Shown here: one piece after another, positions 1 to 8,450 of the stretch | Numbering within the stretch: the stretch's first letter is position 1 | Layout of the letters: each line of letters opens with the position of its first letter | The notes under the pieces: model-generated | Databases searched by the model: none | What the model saw: only the letters and a program-made list of their open reading frames with translations | Told to the model about the DNA's origin: nothing | Assembly: GCA_930633495.1 (NCBI GenBank) | Contig: CAKNFJ010000001.1 | Coordinates: 1,116,001 to 1,180,000, forward strand | DNA: 64,000 nucleotides | Direction of reading: 5' to 3' | Source: Hyphomicrobiales bacterium | GTDB taxonomy: Bacteria > Pseudomonadota > Alphaproteobacteria > Rhizobiales > Beijerinckiaceae | Position numbers and translations under genes: made by a program

Positions 1-2051
1 CGCGCGAACGCGAAGCGGCGCTGCGCGCACCCCTCGCCGAGGCAGACCGCCGTGCGCAGCGGCTCGACACCGAGATCGGTACGCTGCGCAAGCTGCTGGC
101 CCCGGCAGGCGGCGATGGCTGGCCGCCGATCCTCGAAGCCGTCGACGTCGCCAAGGGGTACGAGATCGCGCTCGGTGCCGCCCTCGGCGACGATCTGGAT
201 GCGTCGACTGAGACGGCGGCCCCGGCCCATTGGGACGATACCGGCGCGGGCAGCGGCGACCCCGCCTTGCCGGAGGGGGCCGAGCCGCTGCTTGCGCATG
301 TCGAGGCGCCGGCCGCCCTGAGGCGGCGGCTGGCGCAGATCGGCGTCGTCGCGCGCGCTGACGGCGAAACGCTGCGGCATGCGTTGCGCCCGGGCCAGAT
401 CCTGATCTCGCGCGAGGGCGATCTCTGGCGCTGGGACGGCTTCACCAGCGCGGCGGACGCGCCCTCGCCTTCCGCCCGACGCCTCTCCGAGAAGAATCGC
501 CTCGTCGATCTGGAGCGGGAGGCCAAGGCCGCGCGCAAATCCGCAGACACCGCCCGCCGGGCCCTGGAAGCCGTCGGTGCCGAGGCCGGCAAGGCGGCGC
601 AGGCCGAGACCGCAGCGATCGAGGCCTCGCGGCAGGCCCGCCGCGCGGTCGAGCAGGCCCGCGAACAGCTCTCCATCGCCGAACGCCGAGCGGCGGAAAC
701 GCTGGTGAAGCGCTCGACGCTGGCCGAGGCGATCAAGCGGCTCGGCCACGCCGTGTCCGAGGCCGCCCAGCAGGTTGCGGCACAGGAAACGGGGCTCGCC
801 GCCCTGCCGGCCTCGCCCGAGCTCGACAATGCGCTGCTCAAGGCGCGGGTGTTGCTGGGCGAAGCTCGCGCCGCTGCTTCCGATGCGCGTGCGCGGGTCC
901 AGACGCTGGCGCGAGAGGCGGAATTGCGCGCCCGGCGCCGCAGCTCCATCGCCGCCGATACCGCGGCCTGGACGGCGCGCGCTGCGGCCAGCCTTCAGAC
1001 CGCCGACGAAACGCGCCGCCGGATCACGGCCGCCAGCGCCGAACACAGGACCCTGCTGGAGGCGCCGGACACCTTCCTGACCGAGCGTCGCCGGCTCGTC
1101 GCCGAGATCGAACAGGCGGAGGGCGCCCGCCGCGACGCGGCCGACCGCCTCGCCGCCGGAGAAACGGCCCTGGCGGAAGCCGACCGGCAGGCGCGCCTCG
1201 CCCTCGAAGGGCTCTCCGGGGCGCGTGAGCGCCGCGCCTCGGCGGAGGCCCGCCTGGACGCAGCCCGCCAGCGCGTCGCCGACATCATCCGCCAGATCGA
1301 GGACGGGCTGGATACCGGGCTCGACGGGCTGCAAGCCATCGCCGGCGTCAAGCCGGGCGATGCGCTGCCGGAGTCCGAGGCGCTCGAACGGCGCCTCGCC
1401 AATCTCAAGAGCGAGCGCGAGCGGCTCGGCGCCGTCAATCTTCGCGCCGACAACGAACTGAGCGAGGTAAAGGCCAAGCGCGAGAGCCTTTCCGGCGAGC
1501 GCGACGATCTGACCGAGGCGATCCGCCGGCTGCGGCAGGCGATCGGGGCGCTCAATCGCGAAGGGCGCGAAAGGCTTATCGCCGCCTTCGACGTCGTCAA
1601 CGGCCATTTTCAGCGGCTCTTCGGCGTGCTGTTCGGCGGTGGCGAGGCGGAGCTGCGGCTCGTGGATTCGGAAGATCCGCTCGACGCCGGGCTGGAGATC
1701 TTCGCCCGCCCGCCCGGCAAGAAGCCGCAGGTGATGACGCTGCTCTCCGGCGGCGAGCAGGCGCTGACCGCGACGGCGCTGATCTTCGCCGTGTTCCTGA
1801 CCAATCCCTCGCCGATCTGCGTGCTCGACGAGGTCGACGCGCCGCTCGACGACGCCAATGTCGAGCGTTATTGCGACCTGCTCGTCGACATGGCCCGGAA
1901 CACGCAGACGCGCTTCATCCTGATCACGCACAACCCGATCACCATGGCGCGGATGGAACGGCTCTTCGGCGTGACCATGGCCGAACGTGGCGTCAGCCAG
2001 ATGGTTTCTGTCGATCTGGCGACGGCCGAGCGCATCCGCGAGGCGAGCTGA
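1..2051 (+). CDS. smc: Chromosome segregation ATPase SMC (3' part)
   Basis: The reading frame is open from the first base (codons begin at base 3), so this is the C-terminal ~682 residues of a protein that is normally about 1150 residues long. It starts in the hinge region (VAKGYEIALGAALGDDL), runs through a long Ala/Glu/Arg-rich coiled coil, and ends in the C-terminal half of the ABC ATPase head: signature motif LLSGGEQALTATAL, Walker B ICVLDEVDAPLDD, and the switch histidine in LITHNP. SMC dimers with ScpAB organise and separate newly replicated chromosomes. The family assignment is secure; the Walker A half lies upstream of the window. Only repeats and the atp promoter separate it from the ATP synthase operon. 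Confidence 0.96.
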   Translation, partial: REREAALRAPLAEADRRAQRLDTEIGTLRKLLAPAGGDGWPPILEAVDVAKGYEIALGAALGDDLDASTETAAPAHWDDTGAGSGDPALPEGAEPLLAHVEAPAALRRRLAQIGVVARADGETLRHALRPGQILISREGDLWRWDGFTSAADAPSPSARRLSEKNRLVDLEREAKAARKSADTARRALEAVGAEAGKAAQAETAAIEASRQARRAVEQAREQLSIAERRAAETLVKRSTLAEAIKRLGHAVSEAAQQVAAQETGLAALPASPELDNALLKARVLLGEARAAASDARARVQTLAREAELRARRRSSIAADTAAWTARAAASLQTADETRRRITAASAEHRTLLEAPDTFLTERRRLVAEIEQAEGARRDAADRLAAGETALAEADRQARLALEGLSGARERRASAEARLDAARQRVADIIRQIEDGLDTGLDGLQAIAGVKPGDALPESEALERRLANLKSERERLGAVNLRADNELSEVKAKRESLSGERDDLTEAIRRLRQAIGALNREGRERLIAAFDVVNGHFQRLFGVLFGGGEAELRLVDSEDPLDAGLEIFARPPGKKPQVMTLLSGGEQALTATALIFAVFLTNPSPICVLDEVDAPLDDANVERYCDLLVDMARNTQTRFILITHNPITMARMERLFGVTMAERGVSQMVSVDLATAERIREAS

Positions 2052-2070
2052 ACGGGACAGGCGCGGGAAA

Positions 2071-2219
2071 CCCCTCCCCTTTGTGGGGAGGGGCAGGGGT
2101 GGGGGTCGCAAAGCCGGAACTCCGCACAGGCCTTTTTTGCGCTCTGCTTCTGCAATGGGCCGCGCACCCCATCGTTCGACCCCCATCCCCATACCCTTCC
2201 CCACAAGGGGGAAGGGAGG
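2071..2219. repeat. Palindromic intergenic element with C/G-rich termini
   Basis: The element begins 20 bases after the smc stop. A CCCCTCCCCTTTGTGGGG-type left end (about 2071-2106) is matched in inverted orientation by a CCCATCCCC...CCCCACAAGGGG right end (about 2179-2219), so the whole could fold into one long hairpin. It is non-coding and resembles the short mobile palindromes scattered between rhizobial genes. No second copy was seen in this window. Confidence 0.6.
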
Positions 2220-2258
2220 AGGTCGCATCAGCTCGCGCTCGTTCACACGAACCGGACA

Positions 2259-2365
2259 GCCATGGGTTTGACCCGAGTATCTCCCGCCGAGGCAGGTTCC
2301 GGTTTTCTCTCGTCCCGTCATTCTCGGGTCTGCGCTTCGCTTCGCCCGAGAATGACGGCCTCGCG
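2259..2365. repeat. Intergenic repeat family A, copy 1
   Basis: The block contains GGTTTGACCCGAGTATCTC followed by a palindromic end in which TTCTCGGGTCTGCGCTT is answered by CGCCCGAGAATGACGGCCTC. A second, diverged copy lies at 5375-5478 with the same two conserved blocks in the same order. It is non-coding. The two copies bracket the whole F0 ATP synthase operon. Confidence 0.65.
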
Positions 2366-2510
2366 GCAGCGCTGCTTCGGCGACGAACGCCGTGGGAAAC
2401 CACATCCGACCGCTGAAAAAATGCCACATTCGGTCCCGCAATGCGGCAAGATTGTCGCACTTTGCCAGAATTTATAAATATTCCAATGCGTTAGCTATTA
2501 TTCGCCTACC

Positions 2511-2539
2511 TTGACAGCGCGGGGGGCTGCCAATAAAGG
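2511..2539 (+). promoter_or_regulatory. Probable sigma-70 type promoter of the atp F0 operon
   Basis: A perfect TTGACA hexamer (2511-2516) is followed 15-17 bases later by AATAAA/TAAAGG (2532-2539), preceded by an unusually A+T-rich stretch (about 2462-2505) that could act as an UP element. It lies about 100 bases upstream of atpI. The prediction is based on sequence only. Confidence 0.5.
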
Positions 2540-2640
2540 AGGCCGTGCTGACGACGGCTCGATGCGCGGGTTTGGTCGTGGTTATAGTGGTTTTTCGCCG
2601 GATCGCGGCGTAAACGCGATCAAGACGGAGGCCTGAGACC

Positions 2641-2991
2641 ATGTCCGAACCCGACCCAAACGCCTCAGACTCGGAGTTGCGCGCAAGACTGGGTTCCCTC
2701 AAGTCCGCGATCAAACGGGCGGAGGAGAACGAAAAGCCGGGCGCGAGTCCGGCTGGAGAGGACAAGGCCCTCGCGGGAGCGATGTCCTCAGGTTTTCGCG
2801 CAGCGACGGACCTGGCAGGCGGCATCATCGCGGGTGCCCTGATCGGGTACTTCGGCGACCGGTGGCTGGGAACGTCCCCGTTCCTGCTGATCGCCTTTCT
2901 GGTGATCGGGACCATCGCGGGCTTCAGATCCGTCTATCGGCTCGGTTCGCGTCCGACCTCCGGGTCGAAAGGCGGTCCGAAAGCGAATTGA
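2641..2991 (+). CDS. atpI: ATP synthase F0 accessory subunit I (AtpI)
   Basis: A 116-residue protein with a charged, disordered N-terminal ~50 residues and two membrane segments (around [19 protein letters not shown] and [17 protein letters not shown]) ending in a basic tail. This is the AtpI/AtpZ family, which in other bacteria helps assembly of the c-ring and is not part of the final enzyme. It is the first gene of the F0 operon, preceded by GGAGG at about 2625-2632 and followed 43 bases later by atpB. The F1 genes are not in the window, as expected for alphaproteobacteria, where F0 and F1 are separate operons. Confidence 0.93.
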   Translation: MSEPDPNASDSELRARLGSLKSAIKRAEENEKPGASPAGEDKALAGAMSSGFRAATDLAGGIIAGALIGYFGDRWLGTSPFLLIAFLVIGTIAGFRSVYRLGSRPTSGSKGGPKAN

Positions 2992-3034
2992 TCGAGGGGT
3001 GGCCCGTCAGGGTCACGCGACAGGGAACGAGACA

Positions 3035-3799
3035 ATGGCGGCCGGCGGCGGAATCGATCCGATCCACCAATTCCACATCACGAATCTCGTTGAGCTGAAG
3101 CCGCTCGGCATCAATCTCTCTTTCACCAACACCTCGCTGTGGATGGTGATCGTGCTCGCCGCGGTGTCGGCGCTGATGGTCTACGGCTCGAGCCAGCGCG
3201 CGGTCGTTCCCGGCCGCCTGCAGTCGCTCGCCGAGATGACCTACGAGTTCGTGGCCTCCACGCTGACAGGCGTGATGGGCAAGGAAGGCATGAAGTTCTT
3301 CCCCTTCGTGTTCTCGCTGTTCATGTTCGTGCTGGCCAGCAACATGCTGGGCATGATCCCCGGCTCCTTCACGGTCACCAGCCAGATCATCGTCACCGCG
3401 GCCTTCGCCGTGCTCGTCATCGCGGTCGTTCTGATCTACGGCATCACCAAGCATGGCAGCCACTTCTTCGGCCTGTTCGTGCCGTCGGGCGTGCCGGGCT
3501 GGCTCCTGCCCTTCATGGTGCTGATCGAGGTCGTCTCCTTCCTGTCGCGCCCGGTCTCCCTGTCGCTGCGCCTGTTTGGCAACATGCTCGCCGGCCACAT
3601 CGCGCTCAAGGTCTTCGGCGGCTTCGTCGTCGCGCTGCTCGGTTCCGGCGCGCTGCTGAGCTACGCCATCGCGCCGCTGCCGCTGCTGCTGGCGGTTGCG
3701 CTCACCGCGCTCGAGTTCCTCGTCGCCTTCCTGCAGGCCTATGTCTTCGCGATCCTGACCTGCGTCTATCTCAACGACGCGCTGCACCCCGGCCACTGA
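3035..3799 (+). CDS. atpB: ATP synthase F0 subunit a
   Basis: A 254-residue polytopic membrane protein forming the proton half-channels next to the c-ring. The family signature [14 protein letters not shown] is present; the arginine in it (about residue 179) corresponds to the essential stator arginine. An in-frame GTG at 2999 would add 12 residues, but the ATG at 3035 has an AGGGA-type ribosome-binding site and gives the usual N-terminus (HQFHITNL close to the start), so it is preferred. It is the second gene of the F0 operon, followed by atpE after 65 bases. Confidence 0.96.
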   Translation: MAAGGGIDPIHQFHITNLVELKPLGINLSFTNTSLWMVIVLAAVSALMVYGSSQRAVVPGRLQSLAEMTYEFVASTLTGVMGKEGMKFFPFVFSLFMFVLASNMLGMIPGSFTVTSQIIVTAAFAVLVIAVVLIYGITKHGSHFFGLFVPSGVPGWLLPFMVLIEVVSFLSRPVSLSLRLFGNMLAGHIALKVFGGFVVALLGSGALLSYAIAPLPLLLAVALTALEFLVAFLQAYVFAILTCVYLNDALHPGH

Positions 3800-3864
3800 G
3801 GCCGGGCAGCGCTCGCGAGAGTTCATCCCACCCCGTTAAAACCTTCCACACTGGAGATAAGACC

Positions 3865-4092
3865 ATGGATCCTGTTGCAGCCAAGTTCATCGGCGCCGGC
3901 CTCGCCTCGCTCGGCATGGGCCTCGCCGCCATCGGCGTCGGCACCATCTTCGGCAACTTCCTCTCGGGCGCGCTGCGCAACCCGTCGGCCGCCGACGGCC
4001 AGTTCCCGCGCGCCTTCATCGGCGCGGCGCTCGCCGAAGGTCTGGGCATCTTCGCGTTCGTCGTCGCGCTCGTCCTGCTCTTCGTGGTCTGA
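3865..4092 (+). CDS. atpE: ATP synthase F0 subunit c
   Basis: A 75-residue two-helix hairpin protein that forms the rotating c-ring. The polar loop carries RNP (residues 38-40) and the second helix has the proton-carrying glutamate E58 in [10 protein letters not shown]. Glycine-rich helix 1 ([17 protein letters not shown]) is typical. The start has GGAGA upstream (3852-3858). It lies between atpB and atpF', with a 93-base gap after it. Confidence 0.97.
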   Translation: MDPVAAKFIGAGLASLGMGLAAIGVGTIFGNFLSGALRNPSAADGQFPRAFIGAALAEGLGIFAFVVALVLLFVV

Positions 4093-4185
4093 CGTTCCAC
4101 GTCGATCGCATTCCTGTCGCGCGCGTCGGCCCATCTTCGGCGGCGTGCGCGACGGTTTCCTATCTTCAGCGCTGAAAGGCACGCC

Positions 4186-4797
4186 ATGCCGGTTCGATCT
4201 TCAGGGTTCGCGCGAAAAGGATGGCCTGTGGCTGTCGCCTCGTTCGCCACTCTGCTGGCGGGTGCGGCGCAGGCTGCCACTCCGGGCCTGAGCGGCGAGA
4301 AGGCGTCTTTTCCGCCCTTCGACCCGACTCACTTCGCCAGCAACCTGTTCTGGCTCGCGATCACCTTCGCCGCTCTCTACTGGCTGATGTCCAAGGTCGC
4401 ACTGCCGCGCCTCGGCTCCATCCTGGAAGAGCGTGCGGACACGATCGGCCGCGATCTCGACCAGGCCACGCAGATGCAGGCCAAGGCCGAGGACATGGCA
4501 CAGGCCTATGAGAAGGCTCTCGCCGAGGCCCGCAAGAACGCCCAGGGTATCGCCCAGACGGCGCGCGAAGCCGGCGCCAAGGCGAGCGACGCCCAGCGTC
4601 ACGCCACCGAGGCGGAGCTTGCCGCCAAGATGGCGCAGGCCGAGGCGACCATCGCCAAGACCAAGACCGATGCGATGGGCAATGTCCGCGATCTCGGCAG
4701 CGACATCGCCGCCGCCATCGTCACCAAGCTGACAGGTCAGGCTCCCAGCGCCAGCGAGGCGTCGGCTGCCGTCGACCAGGCCCTGGCGCGCGGCTGA
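4186..4797 (+). CDS. atpF': ATP synthase F0 subunit b'
   Basis: A 203-residue peripheral-stalk protein. An N-terminal ~45 residues (with an Ala-rich, signal-like stretch ending near AAQAATPG) precede one membrane helix (NLFWLAITFAALYWLM), followed by a long Ala/Lys/Glu-rich coiled coil. Alphaproteobacteria carry two different b-type subunits, b and b'; the first and more diverged copy ahead of atpF is the b' form (also called AtpG or AtpX). The next gene begins 11 bases after the stop. The chosen ATG has AAAGG upstream. Confidence 0.93.
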   Translation: MPVRSSGFARKGWPVAVASFATLLAGAAQAATPGLSGEKASFPPFDPTHFASNLFWLAITFAALYWLMSKVALPRLGSILEERADTIGRDLDQATQMQAKAEDMAQAYEKALAEARKNAQGIAQTAREAGAKASDAQRHATEAELAAKMAQAEATIAKTKTDAMGNVRDLGSDIAAAIVTKLTGQAPSASEASAAVDQALARG

Positions 4798-4808
4798 GGA
4801 GAGTTCAG

Positions 4809-5285
4809 ATGGATACTTTCTGGGTCGCCGTAGCGCTCGTCATCTTCCTGGCCATCCTGGTCAAGTTCGGCGTGCCGGGCGCGATCGTGAAGGCGCTCGA
4901 CGCTCGCGGCGAGAAGGTCGCGCAGGAGCTGGCGGAAGCCCGCCGCCTGCGTCAGGAGGCCGAGAAGCTGCTCGCCGAGTACGACGCCAAGCGCAAGGCC
5001 GCCGAGGCCGAAGCCGCCGAGATCGTCTCGTCCGCCAATGACGAAGCCAAGCGCCTCGCCGCCGAGGCCGAGGCCAAGCTCGCCGACTTCGTCGCCCGCC
5101 GCACCAAGGCGGCCGAGGAGAAGATCGCCCAGGCCGAAAGCCAGGCCGAGGCCGAGGTTCGCGCTGCGGCTGCGGAAGCCGCCACCAAGGCTGCCGAGAC
5201 CATCCTGCGCGGCCAGATGGCCGGCAAGGCTGCCGATGCCGCCTTTGCCGCCGGGCTGAACGAGGTCAAGGCCAAGCTTAACTGA
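4809..5285 (+). CDS. atpF: ATP synthase F0 subunit b
   Basis: A 158-residue b subunit: a short N-terminal membrane helix (FWVAVALVIFLAILVKFG) followed by a continuous charged coiled coil (EKVAQELAEARRLRQEAEKL and onward) that dimerises with b' to hold F1 still. GAGGAGAG is a strong ribosome-binding site just upstream. It is the last gene of the F0 operon; an intrinsic terminator follows within 30 bases. Confidence 0.96.
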   Translation: MDTFWVAVALVIFLAILVKFGVPGAIVKALDARGEKVAQELAEARRLRQEAEKLLAEYDAKRKAAEAEAAEIVSSANDEAKRLAAEAEAKLADFVARRTKAAEEKIAQAESQAEAEVRAAAAEAATKAAETILRGQMAGKAADAAFAAGLNEVKAKLN

Positions 5286-5312
5286 GCTTCAGCCGATCGT
5301 TACAAAATTGGA

Positions 5313-5345
5313 CGCCGCACTCCTCGGAGTGCGGCGTTTTTGTTT
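5313..5345 (+). terminator. Intrinsic terminator of the atp F0 operon
   Basis: An 11-bp stem CGCCGCACTCC / GGAGTGCGGCG with a 2-base loop is followed immediately by TTTTTGTTTT. This is a canonical Rho-independent terminator 28 bases after the atpF stop. Confidence 0.9.
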
Positions 5346-5374
5346 TGCGGGAGAGAGACGCGCGAGAGAGAGGC

Positions 5375-5478
5375 GTCATGCTCGGGCTTGACCCGAGCAT
5401 CTCAGGACGAGAAGGCGCTTCTTCCGAGATGAGTTTCTCGGGTCTGCGCTTTATTTCGCTCGAGAATGACGGCCTCTC
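5375..5478. repeat. Intergenic repeat family A, copy 2
   Basis: It shares GGCTTGACCCGAGCATCTC and the palindromic TTCTCGGGTCTGCGCTT...CTCGAGAATGACGGCCTC block with the copy at 2259-2365. The central part differs. It lies between the atp terminator and the 3' end of the L,D-transpeptidase gene. Confidence 0.65.
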
Positions 5479-5490
5479 GTTCGGCCGACT

Positions 5491-6753
5491 TCAGTTGCTC
5501 GCGGTCGTCGCCGGAGCCGGCGGATTGCCCGCCGCCTTCACGGGCGTCACCAGAGGCCTCGCCGGCGGAGCGGCGGTCGCCGCCTTCGGCTTCGGCTTGC
5601 GCGCCTGGATCGTCGAAGTGACGATGCCCTGCGGCGTGTCGAGCCCATAGATGTCGTCGCGGAACTGTACCTGCCCGTCCGCCCCCTGCCAACCGGTGAG
5701 GTAGACCCAGGCGACGGGAACCTGCTTCTTCAGCGTGATGTTCTTGCGCTCGCCCTTGGCGATCTCGTCCTCGATCGACTGACGGTTCCATTCCGAGCCT
5801 TCGAGCAGCCAGGCGGCGAGGTCGCGCACGCCCTCGATGCGGGCGCAGCCGGAGGAATTGAAGCGCACATCGTTGCGGAACAGCGTCTTCTTCGGCGTGT
5901 CATGCATGTAGACCGCGTCGGAATTCGGCATGTCGATCTTGAGCTGGCCGAGCGAGTTGGTCGGCCCGGGCTCCTGACGGACGTAGAAATAGGGGTTCGT
6001 CAGGGTCGCCCATTTCACGCTCGCGGGGTCGATTTCCTTGTTCTCGGCGCCGAGCAGCTTCATGTTCGACTTGGCGACGAAGCTCGGATCCTTGCGCATA
6101 TGCGGGATGATGTCGGCCTTCACGATCGACATCGGCACCGTCCAGTACGGGTTCAGGTTGACCGATGAGATATTGGCCTGGATCACCGGCGAGGGCCGGT
6201 CCGGCCGGCCGACGATGGCGAGATGGCGCTGCTGGACCGTTCCGTTCTCGACCGCCTCGACACTGGCGCCGGGGATGTTCACCACGACATAGCGGCTGGC
6301 GAAATTGAAGCCGTTGCCCTTGAGGCGCTCCAGCGTCGCGGTGAGCTGGTTCAGGCGCGATTCGACCGGCGTGTTCATTGCCTTCAGGGTCAGGCGACCG
6401 ACCGTGCCGAGATCCGACAGGCCATGGCGACGCTGGAAGCGCTTCACGCCCTCGGTCACGGCAGCATCGTAGACATCGCCGGCTGCGGACTCGGGCGCGA
6501 GATCACCGCTGGCGAGCAGGCGCTGCTTCAGCGCGACGACATCCGGGCCTTGCGAACCCGGCTTCAGGGCCGCGGCGCTGCCGGGCACCTTGGGCCAGCC
6601 GCCGCGATTGGCGACGTCCTCATGGGCGATCAGCGCCTCGAGCGTGCGATCATAGGTGTTCGGGCCGTAGCTCGGCTCGTTAGCACGAACGAGCGCCGTC
6701 GAAGCCAGCAGAAGAGCGGCCGCGGCAGCGAGGATGGAGGGACGCGCAGACAT
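5491..6753 (-). CDS. L,D-transpeptidase with peptidoglycan-binding domain
   Basis: A 420-residue exported enzyme that would form 3-3 cross-links in peptidoglycan or anchor proteins to it. Residues 1-24 are a signal peptide (LLLASTALVRA). A peptidoglycan-binding domain of the PG_binding_1 type follows (GPDVVALKQRLLASGDL ... GVKRFQRRHGL), then a YcbB/ErfK-type YkuD catalytic domain with the conserved YMHDTP and SSGCARIEG motifs; C303 is the expected nucleophile. The last ~50 residues are Pro/Ala-rich and low complexity. It lies downstream of the gcv operon on the same strand, with two hairpins between, one of which overlaps its ribosome-binding site. Confidence 0.93.
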   Translation of the reverse strand: MSARPSILAAAAALLLASTALVRANEPSYGPNTYDRTLEALIAHEDVANRGGWPKVPGSAAALKPGSQGPDVVALKQRLLASGDLAPESAAGDVYDAAVTEGVKRFQRRHGLSDLGTVGRLTLKAMNTPVESRLNQLTATLERLKGNGFNFASRYVVVNIPGASVEAVENGTVQQRHLAIVGRPDRPSPVIQANISSVNLNPYWTVPMSIVKADIIPHMRKDPSFVAKSNMKLLGAENKEIDPASVKWATLTNPYFYVRQEPGPTNSLGQLKIDMPNSDAVYMHDTPKKTLFRNDVRFNSSGCARIEGVRDLAAWLLEGSEWNRQSIEDEIAKGERKNITLKKQVPVAWVYLTGWQGADGQVQFRDDIYGLDTPQGIVTSTIQARKPKPKAATAAPPARPLVTPVKAAGNPPAPATTASN

Positions 6754-6758
6754 GAAAA

Positions 6759-6788
6759 CCCCCGGGCCGCACAGAGCGGCACCGGGGG
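6759..6788 (-). promoter_or_regulatory. Hairpin overlapping the L,D-transpeptidase ribosome-binding site
   Basis: On the minus strand CCGGGGG (6788-6782), a bulged base, then GCCGC pair with GCGGC and CCGGGGG-complementary bases down to 6759, giving about 12 bp with a 5-base loop. The 3' arm ends GGGGG followed by TTTTC and the ATG. The only purine-rich candidate ribosome-binding site is therefore inside the stem. The structure could be a terminator for upstream gcv transcripts, a translation block, or both. Confidence 0.5.
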
Positions 6789-6841
6789 ATCATTCCGCGA
6801 CATAGTCAAGGAAGGCTTAAGAAGTCGCCGGCGCCCTTCAC

Positions 6842-6866
6842 CATGCTGACGAATGTCGTCAGCATG
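6842..6866 (-). terminator. Perfect 11-bp stem-loop after gcvPB
   Basis: CATGCTGACGA and TCGTCAGCATG form a perfect inverted repeat with a 3-base loop, 13 bases after the gcvPB stop. There is no T-run after it on the minus strand, so it may stabilise the 3' end of the mRNA rather than terminate, or it may be a protein site. Confidence 0.4.
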
Positions 6867-6878
6867 GGCCGGAGCCGC

Positions 6879-8450
6879 TTACTCCGCCGCCTTCGCCGGA
6901 GTCGGCTTTTCCCATTTCAGGACCGGCTGGCGCGCGGCGCGGGTCTCGTCGAGGCGGCGGATCGGGGCGTGGTGCGGCGCGCTGGTGAAGCGCTCCTTGT
7001 CGTTGCCCTTGGCCGCCATGGCAAGATCGCGCAGCGTCGCGATGAAGAGGTCGAGCGACGCCTTCGATTCCGACTCGGTCGGCTCGATCAGCATGGCGCC
7101 ATGGACGACGAGCGGGAAATACACCGTCATCGGATGGTAGCCCTCGTCGATCATCGCCTTGGCGAAGTCGAGCGTCGAGACGCCCGATCCCTTCAGCCAC
7201 TCGTCGTCGAACAGCACCTCGTGCATCGACGGATGGTCCGGGAAGGGCAGCGACATCAGGTCGGCGAGACCGGCGCGGATGTAGTTCGCGTTCAGCACCG
7301 CATCCTCGGAAGCCTGGCGCATGCCGTCCGAGCCATGGCTCAGCATATAGGCGAGCGCGCGGACATACATGCCCATCTGGCCGTGGAAGGCGGTCATGCG
7401 GCCGAAGGGCTTGTTGCCCGCCGGCGCTTCCTCGCGCGATTCGATCAGATGCGGCTTGCCGTTCTCGACATGGATGAAGGGCACGGGCGCGAAGGGCGCC
7501 AGACGCTCCGAGAGCACGACCGGGCCTGCACCGGGGCCGCCGCCGCCATGGGGCGTCGAGAAGGTCTTGTGCAGGTTGATGTGCATGGCGTCGACGCCGA
7601 GATCACCTGGACGGGCCTTGCCGACGATGGCGTTGAAGTTGGCGCCGTCGCAGTAGAAATAGGCGCCGGCGTCGTGCATCGCCGCGGCGATCTCGACGAT
7701 CTGCGGCTCGAAGATGCCGCAGGTGTTCGGGTTGGTCAGCATGATCGCGGCGATGTCCGGCCCGAGCAGGGCCTTGACGTCCTCGACCGCGACGGTGCCA
7801 TCCGGACGAGCGGGAACCGCCTTCACCGAGAAGCCGATCAGGGCCGCCGTCGCCGGATTGGTGCCATGGGCCGATTCGGGGACGAGCACGACGTTACGGG
7901 TCGCGCCCTCGCCCTTCGCCTCGATCGCGGCCTTGATCGCCATCATGCCGCAAGCCTCGCCATGGGCGCCGGCCTTGGGGCTCAGCGCGACGGCCGGCAT
8001 GCCAGTCAGCGTCATCAGGTAGCGGGCGAGCTCCAGCATCAGGTCGAGCGCGCCGGGCACGGTCGAGAGCGGCTGCAGCGGATGCACGTCGGAGAAGCCC
8101 GGAAGCCGCGCCATCTTCTCGTTGAGGCGGGCATTGTGCTTCATCGTGCAGGAGCCGAGCGGGAAGAGCCCGGTGTCGATGCCGTAGTTCTTCTGGCTGA
8201 GGCGGACATAGTGGCGCATCGTCTCGGGCTCGGAGAGGCCGGGCAGGCCGATCTCGCCCTGGCGCGCATGCTTGCCCAGCCGCGACTTGAACGGCGCCGG
8301 CTTCTCGATGTCGACACCGGTCGCCTCGTGATGGCCGATCTCGAAGATCAGCGGCTCGATCTGCTGCAGCGCCTTGTTGCCGGTGAAGGTGGCGTGCTCG
8401 GCATGAGCGGCCTCGCCGGCCTGGGTGGGACGTCCCTGACGGTTCAGCAT
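6879..8450 (-). CDS. gcvPB: Glycine dehydrogenase (decarboxylating) subunit 2
   Basis: A 523-residue C-terminal half of the P protein of the glycine cleavage system. It holds the PLP-binding lysine (K295) in NLHKTFSTPHGGGGPG, a hallmark of the family, and the substrate-binding LGSCTMKHN motif. Together with GcvPA it decarboxylates glycine and passes the aminomethyl group to lipoylated GcvH. The stop of gcvPA and the start of gcvPB share one base (TGATG), which suggests translational coupling. A GTG one codon upstream (8453) is an alternative start. Confidence 0.96.
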   Translation of the reverse strand: MLNRQGRPTQAGEAAHAEHATFTGNKALQQIEPLIFEIGHHEATGVDIEKPAPFKSRLGKHARQGEIGLPGLSEPETMRHYVRLSQKNYGIDTGLFPLGSCTMKHNARLNEKMARLPGFSDVHPLQPLSTVPGALDLMLELARYLMTLTGMPAVALSPKAGAHGEACGMMAIKAAIEAKGEGATRNVVLVPESAHGTNPATAALIGFSVKAVPARPDGTVAVEDVKALLGPDIAAIMLTNPNTCGIFEPQIVEIAAAMHDAGAYFYCDGANFNAIVGKARPGDLGVDAMHINLHKTFSTPHGGGGPGAGPVVLSERLAPFAPVPFIHVENGKPHLIESREEAPAGNKPFGRMTAFHGQMGMYVRALAYMLSHGSDGMRQASEDAVLNANYIRAGLADLMSLPFPDHPSMHEVLFDDEWLKGSGVSTLDFAKAMIDEGYHPMTVYFPLVVHGAMLIEPTESESKASLDLFIATLRDLAMAAKGNDKERFTSAPHHAPIRRLDETRAARQPVLKWEKPTPAKAAE

